Part shown: positions 33,527 to 42,117 of the stretch, piece by piece
Layout of the letters: the number at the start of each line of letters is the position of its first letter
How positions within the stretch are numbered: position 1 is the first letter of the stretch
From: Heritagella_A intestinalis
Lineage (GTDB): Bacteria; Bacillota; Clostridia; Oscillospirales; Acutalibacteraceae
Assembly: GCA_904418995.1 (NCBI GenBank)
Contig: CAJFQF010000003.1
Location: forward strand, 248,001-312,000
DNA: 64,000 bases
Direction: 5' to 3'
Position numbers and translations under genes: made by a program
Notes under the pieces: generated by a model
What the model saw: only the letters and a program-made list of their open reading frames with translations
Databases searched by the model: none
What the model was told of the DNA's origin: nothing

Positions 33527-34105
33527 ATGAAAAAGTTTTTGAGCATTGCCCTGGCAATCCTTTTGGCCATGTCGGCGGCGGGATGTGCGGTTTCGGAAGC
33601 TGATGAAAGTGGTACAATGGCCTCTGGAGCTTCTGCAAGTATGCAGGAGAGCCAAACCAGCGAATTGGAAGAGTCTATAGCAGGTTCTTCTTCCGTTTCT
33701 TCAGAGCAAGAAACTGCCAGCCCGACACCTAAACCTACGGAGAAGCCGACTACTACCCCTAAGGCTACCGAAAAACCCACCGCAAAGCCTACGGCGAAGG
33801 CTACCCAGAAGCCCTCTGCCACTTCCAAACCGGCCCAAAAGGCCACAGCGAAGCCCACGGCTAAAGCCACGGCGAAGCCCACCGCCAAACCGACACCGAA
33901 ACCCACCACAAAACCAAAACCCACTCCCAAGCCTACGGAAAAGCCCTCCATCTCGGGAACTTATTATTGGACGCCCAATGGAAAGTCTTATCATTCTACC
34001 CGCGACTGTACGACTTTGAAGCGTTCCAAGACGATTTTATCCGGCACTCTGGATGAAGCGAAAGCGGCTGGAAAATATGACCCCTGCAATGTTTGCATTA
34101 AATAA
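33527..34105 (+). CDS. Lipoprotein with Lys/Pro/Thr spacer and C-terminal Cys-pair domain
   Basis: The 192-residue lipoprotein has a signal peptide and lipobox (SAAGC, Cys20), a serine-rich stretch and a spacer of repeated KPT/KAT units (about 65-143), probably spanning the wall. A small C-terminal domain, TYYWTPNGKSYHSTRDCTTL to KYDPCNVC (about 147-191), follows. This YxxPxGxxYH-C-C module recurs in Firmicute exported proteins, often beside nuclease or competence-type domains, with no settled function; two Cys and one His could bind metal. AAGGAG precedes ATG 33527. The antisense open frames over the repeat are compositional artefacts. Confidence 0.85.
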   Translation: MKKFLSIALAILLAMSAAGCAVSEADESGTMASGASASMQESQTSELEESIAGSSSVSSEQETASPTPKPTEKPTTTPKATEKPTAKPTAKATQKPSATSKPAQKATAKPTAKATAKPTAKPTPKPTTKPKPTPKPTEKPSISGTYYWTPNGKSYHSTRDCTTLKRSKTILSGTLDEAKAAGKYDPCNVCIK

Positions 34106-34172
34106 GGAGAAGCCCTAGAGAAAACAGGGCCGGATTTTGCCAGAGAGGCCTTTTCTTCCCATAGAAAATGCC

Positions 34173-34201
34173 TTGACAAGGGAATCCGCTGGAAGTATAA
34201 T
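34173..34201 (+). promoter_or_regulatory. Promoter of the T-box operon
   Basis: TTGACA (34173-34178), 17 bp, TATAAT (34196-34201): full consensus in both elements. Confidence 0.88.
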
Positions 34202-34207
34202 TTGAAA

Positions 34208-34474
34208 AGTAAATACGGCGCTGAACAGAGGCGTTGAGGATTCCCACAGAGAGGCGGCCCATTTGGCTGAGAGGCTGCCGGGAGCGTATCCTTTGCGCCG
34301 GCCCTTCGTTTTCCGGCTGCCGGAAGCGCCCTTCCGCGAGGAGCGGGAGCGTATGCCTTCGTTACAGGCGCAAAAGCGGCGGGTGTTATTGTCAGAACGA
34401 CAATAACACCGCAATTTGGGTGGTACCACGGGCTTTCCCGTCCCATTGGGATGGGGGAGCCTTTATTTTTTACA
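34208..34474 (+). promoter_or_regulatory. T-box riboswitch leader (alanine proposed)
   Basis: The leader holds a stem I with an AGAGAG bulge region and apical GCGGCC/GGCTGCC hairpin (about 34250-34280), the T-box core TTTGGGTGGTACCACGG (34415-34431), and a terminator formed by GGCTTTCCCGTCCCA/GGATGGGGGAGCC and a T run (34431-34472). T-boxes sense uncharged tRNA. One fold pairs GGAT-TCCC with GGGA-GCGT-ATCC and leaves GCG(T) bulged, which could be an alanine specifier; UGGU in the T-box fits a tRNA with discriminator A. alaS is third in the downstream gene run. Confidence 0.92.
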
Positions 34475-34499
34475 GGAATTGAGAAAGGAAGGAAACAGC

Positions 34500-35525
34500 T
34501 TGCATCAGGAAATGAGCTATTGCGTAGAGCAGCTGCAAAAGCTCTGCGCCATTCACAGCCCCTCGGGGAAAACCGACGAGGCGGCAGCGTATCTCATGGA
34601 GGAGCTGACGAACTTGGGCTATGCCCCGGAGAAAACCCGCAAAGGCGGCGTCGTGGCGTGCCTGGGCGGGGAGGGTGACCCTCTGCTCCTCATGGCCCAT
34701 GTGGACACTCTGGGAGCAGTAGTGGCCTCCATTAAGGAAAACGGCCGGTTGGTGCTTTCCCCGGTGGGCGGCCTCCAGCCGGAAAACTGCGAGGCGGAAA
34801 ACTGCGTCATCCGCACCCGGTTTGACGGGGACTACACCGGCACCCTCCAGCTCAACAACGCCTCCGTCCATGTCAACGGCGACTACGGCGCTAAAGCCCG
34901 GAAGTTCGAGGATATGGAAGTGGTCATTGACGAGGTCACTTCCTCACCGGAGGAGACCCGGAAGCTGGGTATGGAAATCGGGGATTTTGTCTGCTTTGAC
35001 CCCCGCACCGTCATTACGAAAAGCGGATACATTAAGAGCCGCTTTTTGGATGACAAGCTCAGTGCCGCTATTCTGCTGGCCTATGCCAAAGGGCTGAAGG
35101 AATCCGGCGCCGTGCCCAAGCGGAAGATTTATCTCCACTTCACCGTGTATGAAGAGGTGGGCCACGGGGCTTCGGCCTCGGTGCCGGCAGACGTGACGGA
35201 GATTCTCAGCGTGGATATGGGCTGCGTAGGCGACGGCCTGCGCTGCACCGAGCGGGAGGTCTCCATCTGTGCCAAGGATTCCGGCGGCCCCTACAACGAT
35301 GCAGTGGTCACGGCTCTGGTAAAGGCTGCCCGGGATAACGGCATCGCCTATGCGGTGGATGTGTATCCGCACTACGGTTCCGATGCGGAAATGGCCCTGC
35401 GGGCCGGCTATGACGTGCGCCACGGCCTCATTGGCGCGGGGGTTTACGCCTCCCACGGCTATGAGCGTTCCCATGTGGACGGTGCGGAGAACACCCTGAA
35501 ACTCCTGAAAGCGTACACGTTGTAA
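34500..35525 (+). CDS. M42-family metallo-aminopeptidase
   Basis: The 341-residue M42-type (glutamyl/leucyl aminopeptidase, FrvX-like) peptidase has metal ligands in LLLMAHVDTLGAVV, SRFLDDKLSAAILLAYAKGLKE, FTVYEEVGHGAS (catalytic Glu pair), LSVDMGCVGDG and ASHGYERSHVDGAEN. It removes N-terminal residues from peptides in the cytoplasm. TTG 34500 is taken as start because AAGGAAGG lies 7 bp upstream; the in-frame ATG at 34512 is too far from it. It is the first gene after the T-box, so amino-acid starvation should induce it. Confidence 0.88.
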   Translation: MHQEMSYCVEQLQKLCAIHSPSGKTDEAAAYLMEELTNLGYAPEKTRKGGVVACLGGEGDPLLLMAHVDTLGAVVASIKENGRLVLSPVGGLQPENCEAENCVIRTRFDGDYTGTLQLNNASVHVNGDYGAKARKFEDMEVVIDEVTSSPEETRKLGMEIGDFVCFDPRTVITKSGYIKSRFLDDKLSAAILLAYAKGLKESGAVPKRKIYLHFTVYEEVGHGASASVPADVTEILSVDMGCVGDGLRCTEREVSICAKDSGGPYNDAVVTALVKAARDNGIAYAVDVYPHYGSDAEMALRAGYDVRHGLIGAGVYASHGYERSHVDGAENTLKLLKAYTL

Positions 35526-35542
35526 GGCTGGACGGTGAGAGA

Positions 35543-36214
35543 ATGAAAAAATCGGATGCTCCCCAGCTTTTAGCGGCGTCGCTGGTTGGTTTGGCGGCGA
35601 TGCTGGCAGCGGCGAAAGCCGTGAATCTGTATGTGCCCCAGTGGGGCGGGTTTGTCCTTTCGGGCCTCTGTACTGTGCTGGCCATCATCAGCCAGGTTTG
35701 CGGGAAAAAGAGGACGGCGGGTTATGCCTTGTGCATCCTTTGGAATTCCTTAGGGGCCGGAAGCGCTGTCGGCGTATTTTACCACTACCAGCCGCCTTTC
35801 CCGGAATTCGGAGGGCTGATAGGAGTATTCGTGGTGTGGGCGGCATTTCTGCTGATATTTGGCCTGGCCGCCCAGAGAACCTCCCGGTTATGGCTCCCGG
35901 CAACGGCCGGTGTGCTGTGGCTGGCAGCGCAGATTGTCAATGTGGTTTTCTGGTCCATGGGGAGGGGGCCGGCTTGGAGCCTTTCCTTTTATCTGGGTGT
36001 GGCAGCGCTGTTTTTCCTGTTGGGAGCCGCTGGAGCGGCTTTTCCGGGCTCCAAAAGCCAGGAAGAAGAGGATTCCCCCTGGATGCCGCTGGCCCTATGT
36101 AGTTACGGTGCGTACTGGCTGATTTTGCTGGTCATCCTGCTGGTCCTCAGTGAAGGGGACTGCTGTGACGGCTGCGACTGCCCGTGGGAACCGAAAAAGA
36201 AAGCAAGAAAGTAA
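35543..36214 (+). CDS. Unknown six-to-seven-helix membrane protein with Cys-rich tail
   Basis: I do not recognise this 223-residue protein. It has six or seven hydrophobic segments (for example LAASLVGLAAMLAAAKAV, GFVLSGLCTVLAIISQV, FVVWAAFLLIFGLAA, SFYLGVAALFFLLGAAGAAF, YWLILLVILLVLS). The C-terminal GDCCDGCDCPW motif has four Cys in nine residues, then a basic end; the Cys cluster could bind metal. It lies 17 bp after the M42 peptidase gene and 52 bp before alaS with no terminator, so it belongs to the T-box unit. Confidence 0.75.
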   Translation: MKKSDAPQLLAASLVGLAAMLAAAKAVNLYVPQWGGFVLSGLCTVLAIISQVCGKKRTAGYALCILWNSLGAGSAVGVFYHYQPPFPEFGGLIGVFVVWAAFLLIFGLAAQRTSRLWLPATAGVLWLAAQIVNVVFWSMGRGPAWSLSFYLGVAALFFLLGAAGAAFPGSKSQEEEDSPWMPLALCSYGAYWLILLVILLVLSEGDCCDGCDCPWEPKKKARK

Positions 36215-36266
36215 GAATGAAATCAATATAAATCAAATTTAACTGAAAACAAGGAGCGTATCAACC

Positions 36267-38930
36267 ATGCAGTGGACAGGATTAAACGAACTTCGGGAAA
36301 AGTACCTTTCCTTTTTTGAGAGCAAGGGCCATCTGCGCCTTCCCAGCTTTTCCCTGATTCCCAAGGACGACAACAGCCTTTTGCTGATTAACTCCGGTAT
36401 GGCCCCCATGAAGAAGTACTTCACCGGGGAAGTGACCCCGCCTCGCAAGCGCGTCACCACCTGCCAGAAGTGCATCCGCACCGGCGACATTGAAAACGTG
36501 GGCGTCACCGACCGCCACGGCACTTATTTTGAGATGCTGGGCAACTTCTCCTTTGGCGATTACTTTAAAAAGGAAGCCATTCCGTGGGCCTGGGAGTTCT
36601 GCACCCAGGTGCTGGAAATGCCCGTGGAGAAGCTGTGGGTCACCATCTATCTGGACGACGATGAGTCCTACGAAATCTGGACAAAGGACGTAGGGGTAGA
36701 CCCCTCCCACATTGTGCGCCTGGGCAAAGAGGATAACTTCTGGGAGCATGGCTCCGGCCCCTGCGGCCCCTGCTCCGAAATCTACTTTGACCGCGGCCCC
36801 GAGCACGGCTGCGGCTCCCCGGACTGCGGCCCCGGCTGTGAGTGCGACCGGTATGTGGAATTCTGGAACGTGGTGTTCAGCCAGTTTGACAGCGACGGAA
36901 AGGGCAACTATCCGCCCATGGAGCACCCCAACATCGACACCGGCATGGGCTTGGAGCGTCTGGCCTGCATTATGCAGAACGTGGACAACCTGTTCCTGGT
37001 GGACACCGTGCAGAACATTATGAAGCACATCTGCCGCATTGCCAATGTAAACTACGGCGATGACAAGAAAAAGGACATCTCCCTGCGGGTAATCACCGAC
37101 CACATCCGCAGCACCACCTTTATGATTGGCGACGGCGTTATGCCCAGCAACGAGGGCCGGGGCTATGTCCTCCGCCGCCTGCTTCGCCGGGCTGCCCGTC
37201 ACGGCCGCCTCTTGGGCATCAACCGCACTTTCCTCTCCGAAGTGGCGGAAACTGTGATTTCCGAGAACCGCGACGTGTATCCCGAGCTGGAAGAAAAGCG
37301 GGATATGATTCTCAAGCTCATCCGGGTGGAAGAGGAGAGCTTTGCCAAGACCATCGACAAGGGCCTGCAAATGCTCAACGACCTGATCGACGAGAGCTTT
37401 GCCGACGACCTCTCCGACCATTCTGTGGCCCGGGTGCTTTCCGGCGAGGATGCCTTTAAGCTGTACGACACCTTCGGCTTCCCCCTGGATCTGACCCGGG
37501 AAATCCTCACCGAGCGCAACGTCACTGTAGACGAGGCCCGGTTCCAGGAACTGATGAAGGAGCAGCGGGAGCGCGCCCGTGACGCCCGGAAGAATGCCGG
37601 CGCTGACGCCTGGGAGGGCGAATCCAACGTGCTGGAAGGCCTGCCTGCCACGGAGTTTACCGGTTATGAAACCATGAGCCAGAAGGCCAAGGTTCTGGCT
37701 ATCGTCAAGGACGGGGCCCGCGCCGAAATGGCAGTGGCCGGGGAAGAGGCCGTGCTGGTGCTGGATACCACCTCCTTCTATGCGGAAAGCGGCGGCCAGG
37801 TAGGCGACATGGGCGTAATCAACGGCAAGGACGCGCAGATTCAGGTGGGGAACACCACCAAGAATCACGGCGGCATCATCCTGCACCATGCCCTGATTTC
37901 CTCCGGCGCGATTACGGTAGGCGAAGAGGTGGAGGCCCAGGTGGATACCCAGCGCCGTCTGGCCATTATGCGCAACCACACCGCCGCCCACCTGCTGCAG
38001 GCTGCCCTGCGCCAGGTGCTGGGCACCCATGTGGAGCAGGCCGGCCAGCTGGTCAACGAGGCCCATGTGCGCTTTGACTTCACCCATTTCTCCGCCATGA
38101 CGGTGGAGGAGATGGCCAAGGTGGAGGCCCTGGTCAATGAGGAGATCCTCAAGGCCGTGCCGGTGACTATGAAGGAAATGCCCATTGAAGAGGCCAAAAA
38201 GCTGGGGGCTATGGCCCTGTTTGGCGAGAAATACGGGGACATTGTCCGGGTGGTCAGCGTAGAGGACGGCTTCTCCCGGGAGTTCTGCGGCGGTACCCAT
38301 ATGGACAACACCTCCCGTCTGGGCCTGTTTAAGATTGTCAGCGAGTCCTCTGTGGCCGCAGGCGTGCGCCGCATCGAGGGCGTTACCGGCAACGGCGTGC
38401 TGGCTATGTTTGCTTCCGCTTTGGGGAGCATCCACGAGACCGCGGCGGCCCTGAAGGTGAACAATACCGCCCAGCTGGCAGAAAAGGCCCGTCAGCTCAG
38501 CGAGGAGCTCAAGGAGAAGGACCGCACCATTGAAAACCTCAACGCCAAGCTGGCCTCCTATCAGACCAACAGCCTGCTGGGTTCCGCCCGGGACGTGAAG
38601 AGTGTGCAGGTAGTTTCCGCCATTCTCCGTGGCCTGGATGCTGGCGCTCTGCGCACCATGTGCGACCGTTTCCGCGACGCCCGCCCCAATATGGTGGTGA
38701 TTTTGATTTCCGCCCAGGAAGATAAGGCCAATATCGCCGTCAGCGTTGGCAAGGAAGCCCAGGCCAAGGGCCTGAATGCCGGCAAGATTGTCCGGGAAGT
38801 GGCCCAGGTGGCCGGCGGCAAGGGCGGCGGAAAGCCCGATTTCGCCATGGCCGGCACCAAGGACGTGACCAAGCTGGACGACGCTCTGGAGGCCGCCGAT
38901 GGGATTGTGGGCAGCATGCTGGCAGACTGA
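36267..38930 (+). CDS. alaS: Alanyl-tRNA synthetase
   Basis: The 887-residue synthetase has full family length. The class II core begins WTGLNELREKYLSFFESKGH with motif-2/3 regions (TYFEMLGNFSFGDYFKKEAI, NTGMGLERLACIMQ); a tRNA-binding helical part follows. The editing domain has HTAAHLLQAALRQ and CGGTHMDNTSRLG, whose His and Cys ligate zinc for deacylation of Ser/Gly-tRNA. The C-Ala region (ILRGLDAGALRTMCDRF, GKGGGKPDFAMAG) is complete. AAGGAG precedes ATG 36267. No terminator or strong promoter separates it from the T-box genes upstream. Confidence 0.97.
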   Translation: MQWTGLNELREKYLSFFESKGHLRLPSFSLIPKDDNSLLLINSGMAPMKKYFTGEVTPPRKRVTTCQKCIRTGDIENVGVTDRHGTYFEMLGNFSFGDYFKKEAIPWAWEFCTQVLEMPVEKLWVTIYLDDDESYEIWTKDVGVDPSHIVRLGKEDNFWEHGSGPCGPCSEIYFDRGPEHGCGSPDCGPGCECDRYVEFWNVVFSQFDSDGKGNYPPMEHPNIDTGMGLERLACIMQNVDNLFLVDTVQNIMKHICRIANVNYGDDKKKDISLRVITDHIRSTTFMIGDGVMPSNEGRGYVLRRLLRRAARHGRLLGINRTFLSEVAETVISENRDVYPELEEKRDMILKLIRVEEESFAKTIDKGLQMLNDLIDESFADDLSDHSVARVLSGEDAFKLYDTFGFPLDLTREILTERNVTVDEARFQELMKEQRERARDARKNAGADAWEGESNVLEGLPATEFTGYETMSQKAKVLAIVKDGARAEMAVAGEEAVLVLDTTSFYAESGGQVGDMGVINGKDAQIQVGNTTKNHGGIILHHALISSGAITVGEEVEAQVDTQRRLAIMRNHTAAHLLQAALRQVLGTHVEQAGQLVNEAHVRFDFTHFSAMTVEEMAKVEALVNEEILKAVPVTMKEMPIEEAKKLGAMALFGEKYGDIVRVVSVEDGFSREFCGGTHMDNTSRLGLFKIVSESSVAAGVRRIEGVTGNGVLAMFASALGSIHETAAALKVNNTAQLAEKARQLSEELKEKDRTIENLNAKLASYQTNSLLGSARDVKSVQVVSAILRGLDAGALRTMCDRFRDARPNMVVILISAQEDKANIAVSVGKEAQAKGLNAGKIVREVAQVAGGKGGGKPDFAMAGTKDVTKLDDALEAADGIVGSMLAD

Positions 38931-38989
38931 GCCGGCAGAAGCCGACCAAAAATCCGCTGGGATAGCCGGAGAAAGTGAGCGTTCTCCGG

Positions 38990-39018
38990 TTGTCCTTGGT
39001 TGGCGGATGTGGTAAAAT
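38990..39018 (+). promoter_or_regulatory. Possible promoter of the HIT-PRTase-comEC run
   Basis: TTGTCC (38990-38995), 17 bp, TAAAAT (39013-39018). Confidence 0.45.
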
Positions 39019-39090
39019 AAAAGAAAAGGCCGGAGGAATTCCGGTTTTCTATGAAAGATTCTGGATGCTTTTGAAAGGAGGAAGAGGAGC

Positions 39091-39429
39091 ATGGATTGTG
39101 TATTCTGCAAAATTGCCAAGGGAGAAATCCCCAGCAAAAAAGCGTATGAAGACGATCAGATCCTGGCTTTTTACGACCTGGACCCCCAGGCGCCGGTGCA
39201 TATCCTGCTGATTCCCAAGGCCCATATTGCTTCGGCCAATGAGCTCACCGAGGAGAACAGCGCGGTGGTTTCCCACATTTTCCTGACAGCCGCCAAGCTG
39301 GCCAAGGAGCTGGGCTTGGAAAAGGGCTACCGCATTGTCAATAACTGCGGAGAAGACGGCGGACAGACCGTGCAGCACCTGCATTTCCATCTGCTGGGCG
39401 GGCGCTCCATGAAGTGGCCTCCCGGCTGA
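39091..39429 (+). CDS. HIT-family (HINT-like) nucleotide hydrolase
   Basis: The 112-residue protein has the HINT architecture: DCVFCKIAKGEIPSKKAYEDD with two N-terminal Cys of the zinc-associated type, PVHILLIPKAHIAS, and the histidine triad QHLHFHLLGGRSM. HINT proteins hydrolyse AMP-lysine and other adenosine phosphoramidates. AAAGGAGGAAG precedes ATG 39091. It begins a closely spaced run with the phosphoribosyltransferase, comEC, holA and Toprim genes. Confidence 0.95.
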   Translation: MDCVFCKIAKGEIPSKKAYEDDQILAFYDLDPQAPVHILLIPKAHIASANELTEENSAVVSHIFLTAAKLAKELGLEKGYRIVNNCGEDGGQTVQHLHFHLLGGRSMKWPPG

Positions 39430-39485
39430 TAGCAGCCCGGAAAGCAGACCTGTGATCTCACATCAAACGCAAGGGGAAATGGATT

Positions 39486-40052
39486 ATGGCACAACGAATT
39501 ACGAAAGAGGACGGCCGGGAATATTACCGGATGGAGATCGCGGGCTGCACCCGGGATCTTCCCCTTTGTCCTATCAGCGATACCACGGATATTGCCGGCT
39601 TTGTCATGTTCGGCGATGTGGAAGTTACCGAGCGGGCAGCAGAAGAACTCCTGAAGCGCTGCCCGGAGCACGATGTGGTGGTGACGGCAGAGAGCAAGGG
39701 CATCCCCCTCTGCTATGAAATGGCCCGCCAGGGCTGCCGCCGCTATGTGGTGGCCCGCAAAGGCATCAAGGCTTATATGCGCAACCCCATCCATGTGGAA
39801 GTGAAGTCTATCACCACCGACCATGTACAGAAGCTGTATCTGGCGGAGGAAGACCGCTTGGCCATGGAGGGCAAGCGGGTGCTCATTGTAGACGATGTCA
39901 TCAGCACCGGCGAATCCCTGGAGGCCATGGAGGCCCTGGTGGAGCGCTTTGGGGGCAACATTGTGGGCAGAGCAACCGTTTTGGCAGAGGGAGACGCGGC
40001 AAACCGGAAGGATATTATCTTTTTGGAGCCCCTTCCCCTGTTCCCCCGGTAA
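39486..40052 (+). CDS. Purine phosphoribosyltransferase family protein
   Basis: The 188-residue type I PRTase has the PRPP-binding motif VLIVDDVISTGESL (about 137-150) and upstream ESKGIPLCYEMA and YVVARKGIKAYM. Closest by pattern are adenine/xanthine phosphoribosyltransferases, which salvage bases with PRPP; the base is uncertain because of the unusual N-terminal segment (DGREYYRMEIAGCTRDLPLCPI). The ribosome site AAGGGGAAAT precedes ATG 39486. Spacings of 56 and 22 bp to neighbours indicate co-transcription. Confidence 0.85.
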   Translation: MAQRITKEDGREYYRMEIAGCTRDLPLCPISDTTDIAGFVMFGDVEVTERAAEELLKRCPEHDVVVTAESKGIPLCYEMARQGCRRYVVARKGIKAYMRNPIHVEVKSITTDHVQKLYLAEEDRLAMEGKRVLIVDDVISTGESLEAMEALVERFGGNIVGRATVLAEGDAANRKDIIFLEPLPLFPR

Positions 40053-40074
40053 CGGGCGGAAAGCGGAGCGATAG

Positions 40075-42117
40075 ATGAGGCGGCCGTTTGCGTGGATAGG
40101 CACTACCTGCCTGTGTGCGCTGGCGGCTGCCATTTTTGTCCTGAAAGAATATTCCATCTGGATGGCGGCAGCGGCAGGTGCGCTGTTCATTGTGGCGATG
40201 ATCGTGCCCACCCTCCGGAAAGGGAGAGTAGCCCCAGTGGTTTTGGCGGTCTCCGCCCTTTCCGGGGTGGCAATAGGGCTTCTGTACCCGGTCTTTTCCA
40301 CAGCAAAGGCTTTGGCGGAACAGGACTACGCCATCACCGCCCAAATCGTGGAACCTCCGGAGCAGAATGGGGAGCGGTTTGTCTATGAGCTGGAGGTGCT
40401 GGAGGCCAAGGATATGGAAGGCAAAACGGTGGAGATTCCCGGCAAACTGCGGATGACCTGCCGCAACGCCCTGGCAGCGGAGGCCTTTGACATTGTTTCA
40501 GGAAAAATCTTTGCCTATCTGCCCGGGGATGCAGTTCGCCCACATTATGCGGCCCGGGGAATTTACCTCTCCTCTTTTCTGTACGAATATGAGGACGTTT
40601 CCATCCGCCGCACCGATGAAAAGCCGTGGCAAAATGTCTTTTTCACTCTGCGGGATTCCCTGGAAGAGGTGTTCTATACCTTGCTGCCAGAGCGGGAAGC
40701 CGGCTTTCTCAGCGGGATTGTGTTGGGAGATCAAAACGCGGTTTCAGAAGAGGATTCCGAATCCTTCCGGCTGGCGGGCGTATCCCACTTGTTGTCGGTG
40801 TCCGGCCTGCACCTGTCTATTCTGGTGCGCTTGCTGATGAAGCTGCTGGGAACTTTCCGCATTCCCCGCCGGGGCGTGTGCGCCCTCTCTATGCCGGTAG
40901 TGCTGGGCTTTATGGCTCTCACCGGGTTTTCCTATGCGGTTCTGCGCAGCGGCATTATGTACCTGCTGTATCTGTTGGCGGAGATCATCAACCGCCGGTC
41001 CGATGGCCTCAATTCCCTGGGCGTGGCGGCGGTGGTGCTCTGTGTGATGAACCCTTTTTCTGCGGGAGACATAGGGCTGCTTTTATCCTTTTCCTCTACC
41101 ATGGGCATCCTTCTGTTTCAAAACCGGATTTCTGTCTGGGTGGGAGACAGGCTGCCTGTCCGTATAAAAGTGGGAAAACTGCGCCGCCCGGTAGAGGCAA
41201 TCCTGGATTCCCTGGCGGTGACACTGGCTTCTTCGGTGTTTTCGGTGCCCATCAGCGTGTTTTATTTTGGCGTGATTTCCCTGGTGTCGCCTTTGGCCAA
41301 TTTGCTATTAGTGTATCCGGCGTCGATTTTGCTGGCATTGGGCATTGCCACCGTCATAGTGGGGATGCTGTCGGTTTCGGCGGCCCTCCCCTTGGGGTTT
41401 GCTGCCGGGATTCTGACCCAGTATGAGGAATGGATGGCAGGATGGTTAGGAAGCTTTCCCTGGGCGGCAGTGAGCACCTCGGAAACCTATGTGCATCTTT
41501 GGATTGTCGGCACCCTGATTTTGGTGGGGTGCGTTGTCGCGATGAAACGCCCGAAGCTGATGCCCCTTGCAGCGGTGTGTTCGGTTTTGTTGCTGGCGTG
41601 TGGAATGATCTCCCATTGGGCAGTGTATGGAGACTGTGTTTCTGTCCGGGCTTTTTACAGCGAGGGGGAAATTCACCTGATGGCCTCCCATGGAGGGAGG
41701 GGCGCGGTCTTGTGGGGAGAAGCCCCAGACCGGTATACTATGGTGCAGCAGTCGGTTTTTACACTGGAATACGCGGGCACTCTGGAAGAGGAGCCGGTGG
41801 AGCTGTGGGATAATCGCCTGGTCATCCAAGGCCAGACAGATGCTGCCTGCTTTTTTACCGCATATGGGGTGTCCATGCTCTTTTGCGGGGAAGATTGCGA
41901 TATGGAGGATGTTCCTGAAGAATGGTGTTCGCCGGATATTCTGTGGCTGGCGGCGGTTCCGAAAAATCAACAGATTCTGTCTCCCAAGACGGTAATTGTC
42001 CTGGATGAATCCCTTGGGACGGTGGGAGGGGCCTGCCAGCTTTACGCAGAATCATACGGCCGCTTTGCAGTGAATTGTTTCCCGGATGGAACTATCCGGG
42101 AAGGGAGGAATGGATAA
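40075..42117 (+). CDS. comEC: ComEC/Rec2 DNA-uptake channel with degenerate C-terminal domain
   Basis: The 680-residue protein has N-terminal helices, a ComEC N-domain with an OB-like segment (about 85-190) and the competence membrane domain with FRLAGVSHLLSVSGLHLSILVRLLM, GFSYAVLRSGIMYLLYLLAEI and FSAGDIGLLLSFSSTMGILLF. The C-terminal part (about 520-680) is in the position of the metallo-beta-lactamase-like nuclease domain but shows no HxHxDH motif and is short. It may therefore transport DNA without, or with another, nuclease. It directly precedes holA, the usual order. Confidence 0.88.
   Translation: MRRPFAWIGTTCLCALAAAIFVLKEYSIWMAAAAGALFIVAMIVPTLRKGRVAPVVLAVSALSGVAIGLLYPVFSTAKALAEQDYAITAQIVEPPEQNGERFVYELEVLEAKDMEGKTVEIPGKLRMTCRNALAAEAFDIVSGKIFAYLPGDAVRPHYAARGIYLSSFLYEYEDVSIRRTDEKPWQNVFFTLRDSLEEVFYTLLPEREAGFLSGIVLGDQNAVSEEDSESFRLAGVSHLLSVSGLHLSILVRLLMKLLGTFRIPRRGVCALSMPVVLGFMALTGFSYAVLRSGIMYLLYLLAEIINRRSDGLNSLGVAAVVLCVMNPFSAGDIGLLLSFSSTMGILLFQNRISVWVGDRLPVRIKVGKLRRPVEAILDSLAVTLASSVFSVPISVFYFGVISLVSPLANLLLVYPASILLALGIATVIVGMLSVSAALPLGFAAGILTQYEEWMAGWLGSFPWAAVSTSETYVHLWIVGTLILVGCVVAMKRPKLMPLAAVCSVLLLACGMISHWAVYGDCVSVRAFYSEGEIHLMASHGGRGAVLWGEAPDRYTMVQQSVFTLEYAGTLEEEPVELWDNRLVIQGQTDAACFFTAYGVSMLFCGEDCDMEDVPEEWCSPDILWLAAVPKNQQILSPKTVIVLDESLGTVGGACQLYAESYGRFAVNCFPDGTIREGRNG

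Noticed and set aside
33505..33994. Minus-strand Gly/Val/Phe-rich frames over the KPT repeat
   Set aside because: Antisense of a low-complexity coding repeat with no ribosome site.
36282..39137. Minus-strand 951-codon open frame over alaS
   Set aside because: Same artefact; alaS on the plus strand is unmistakable.
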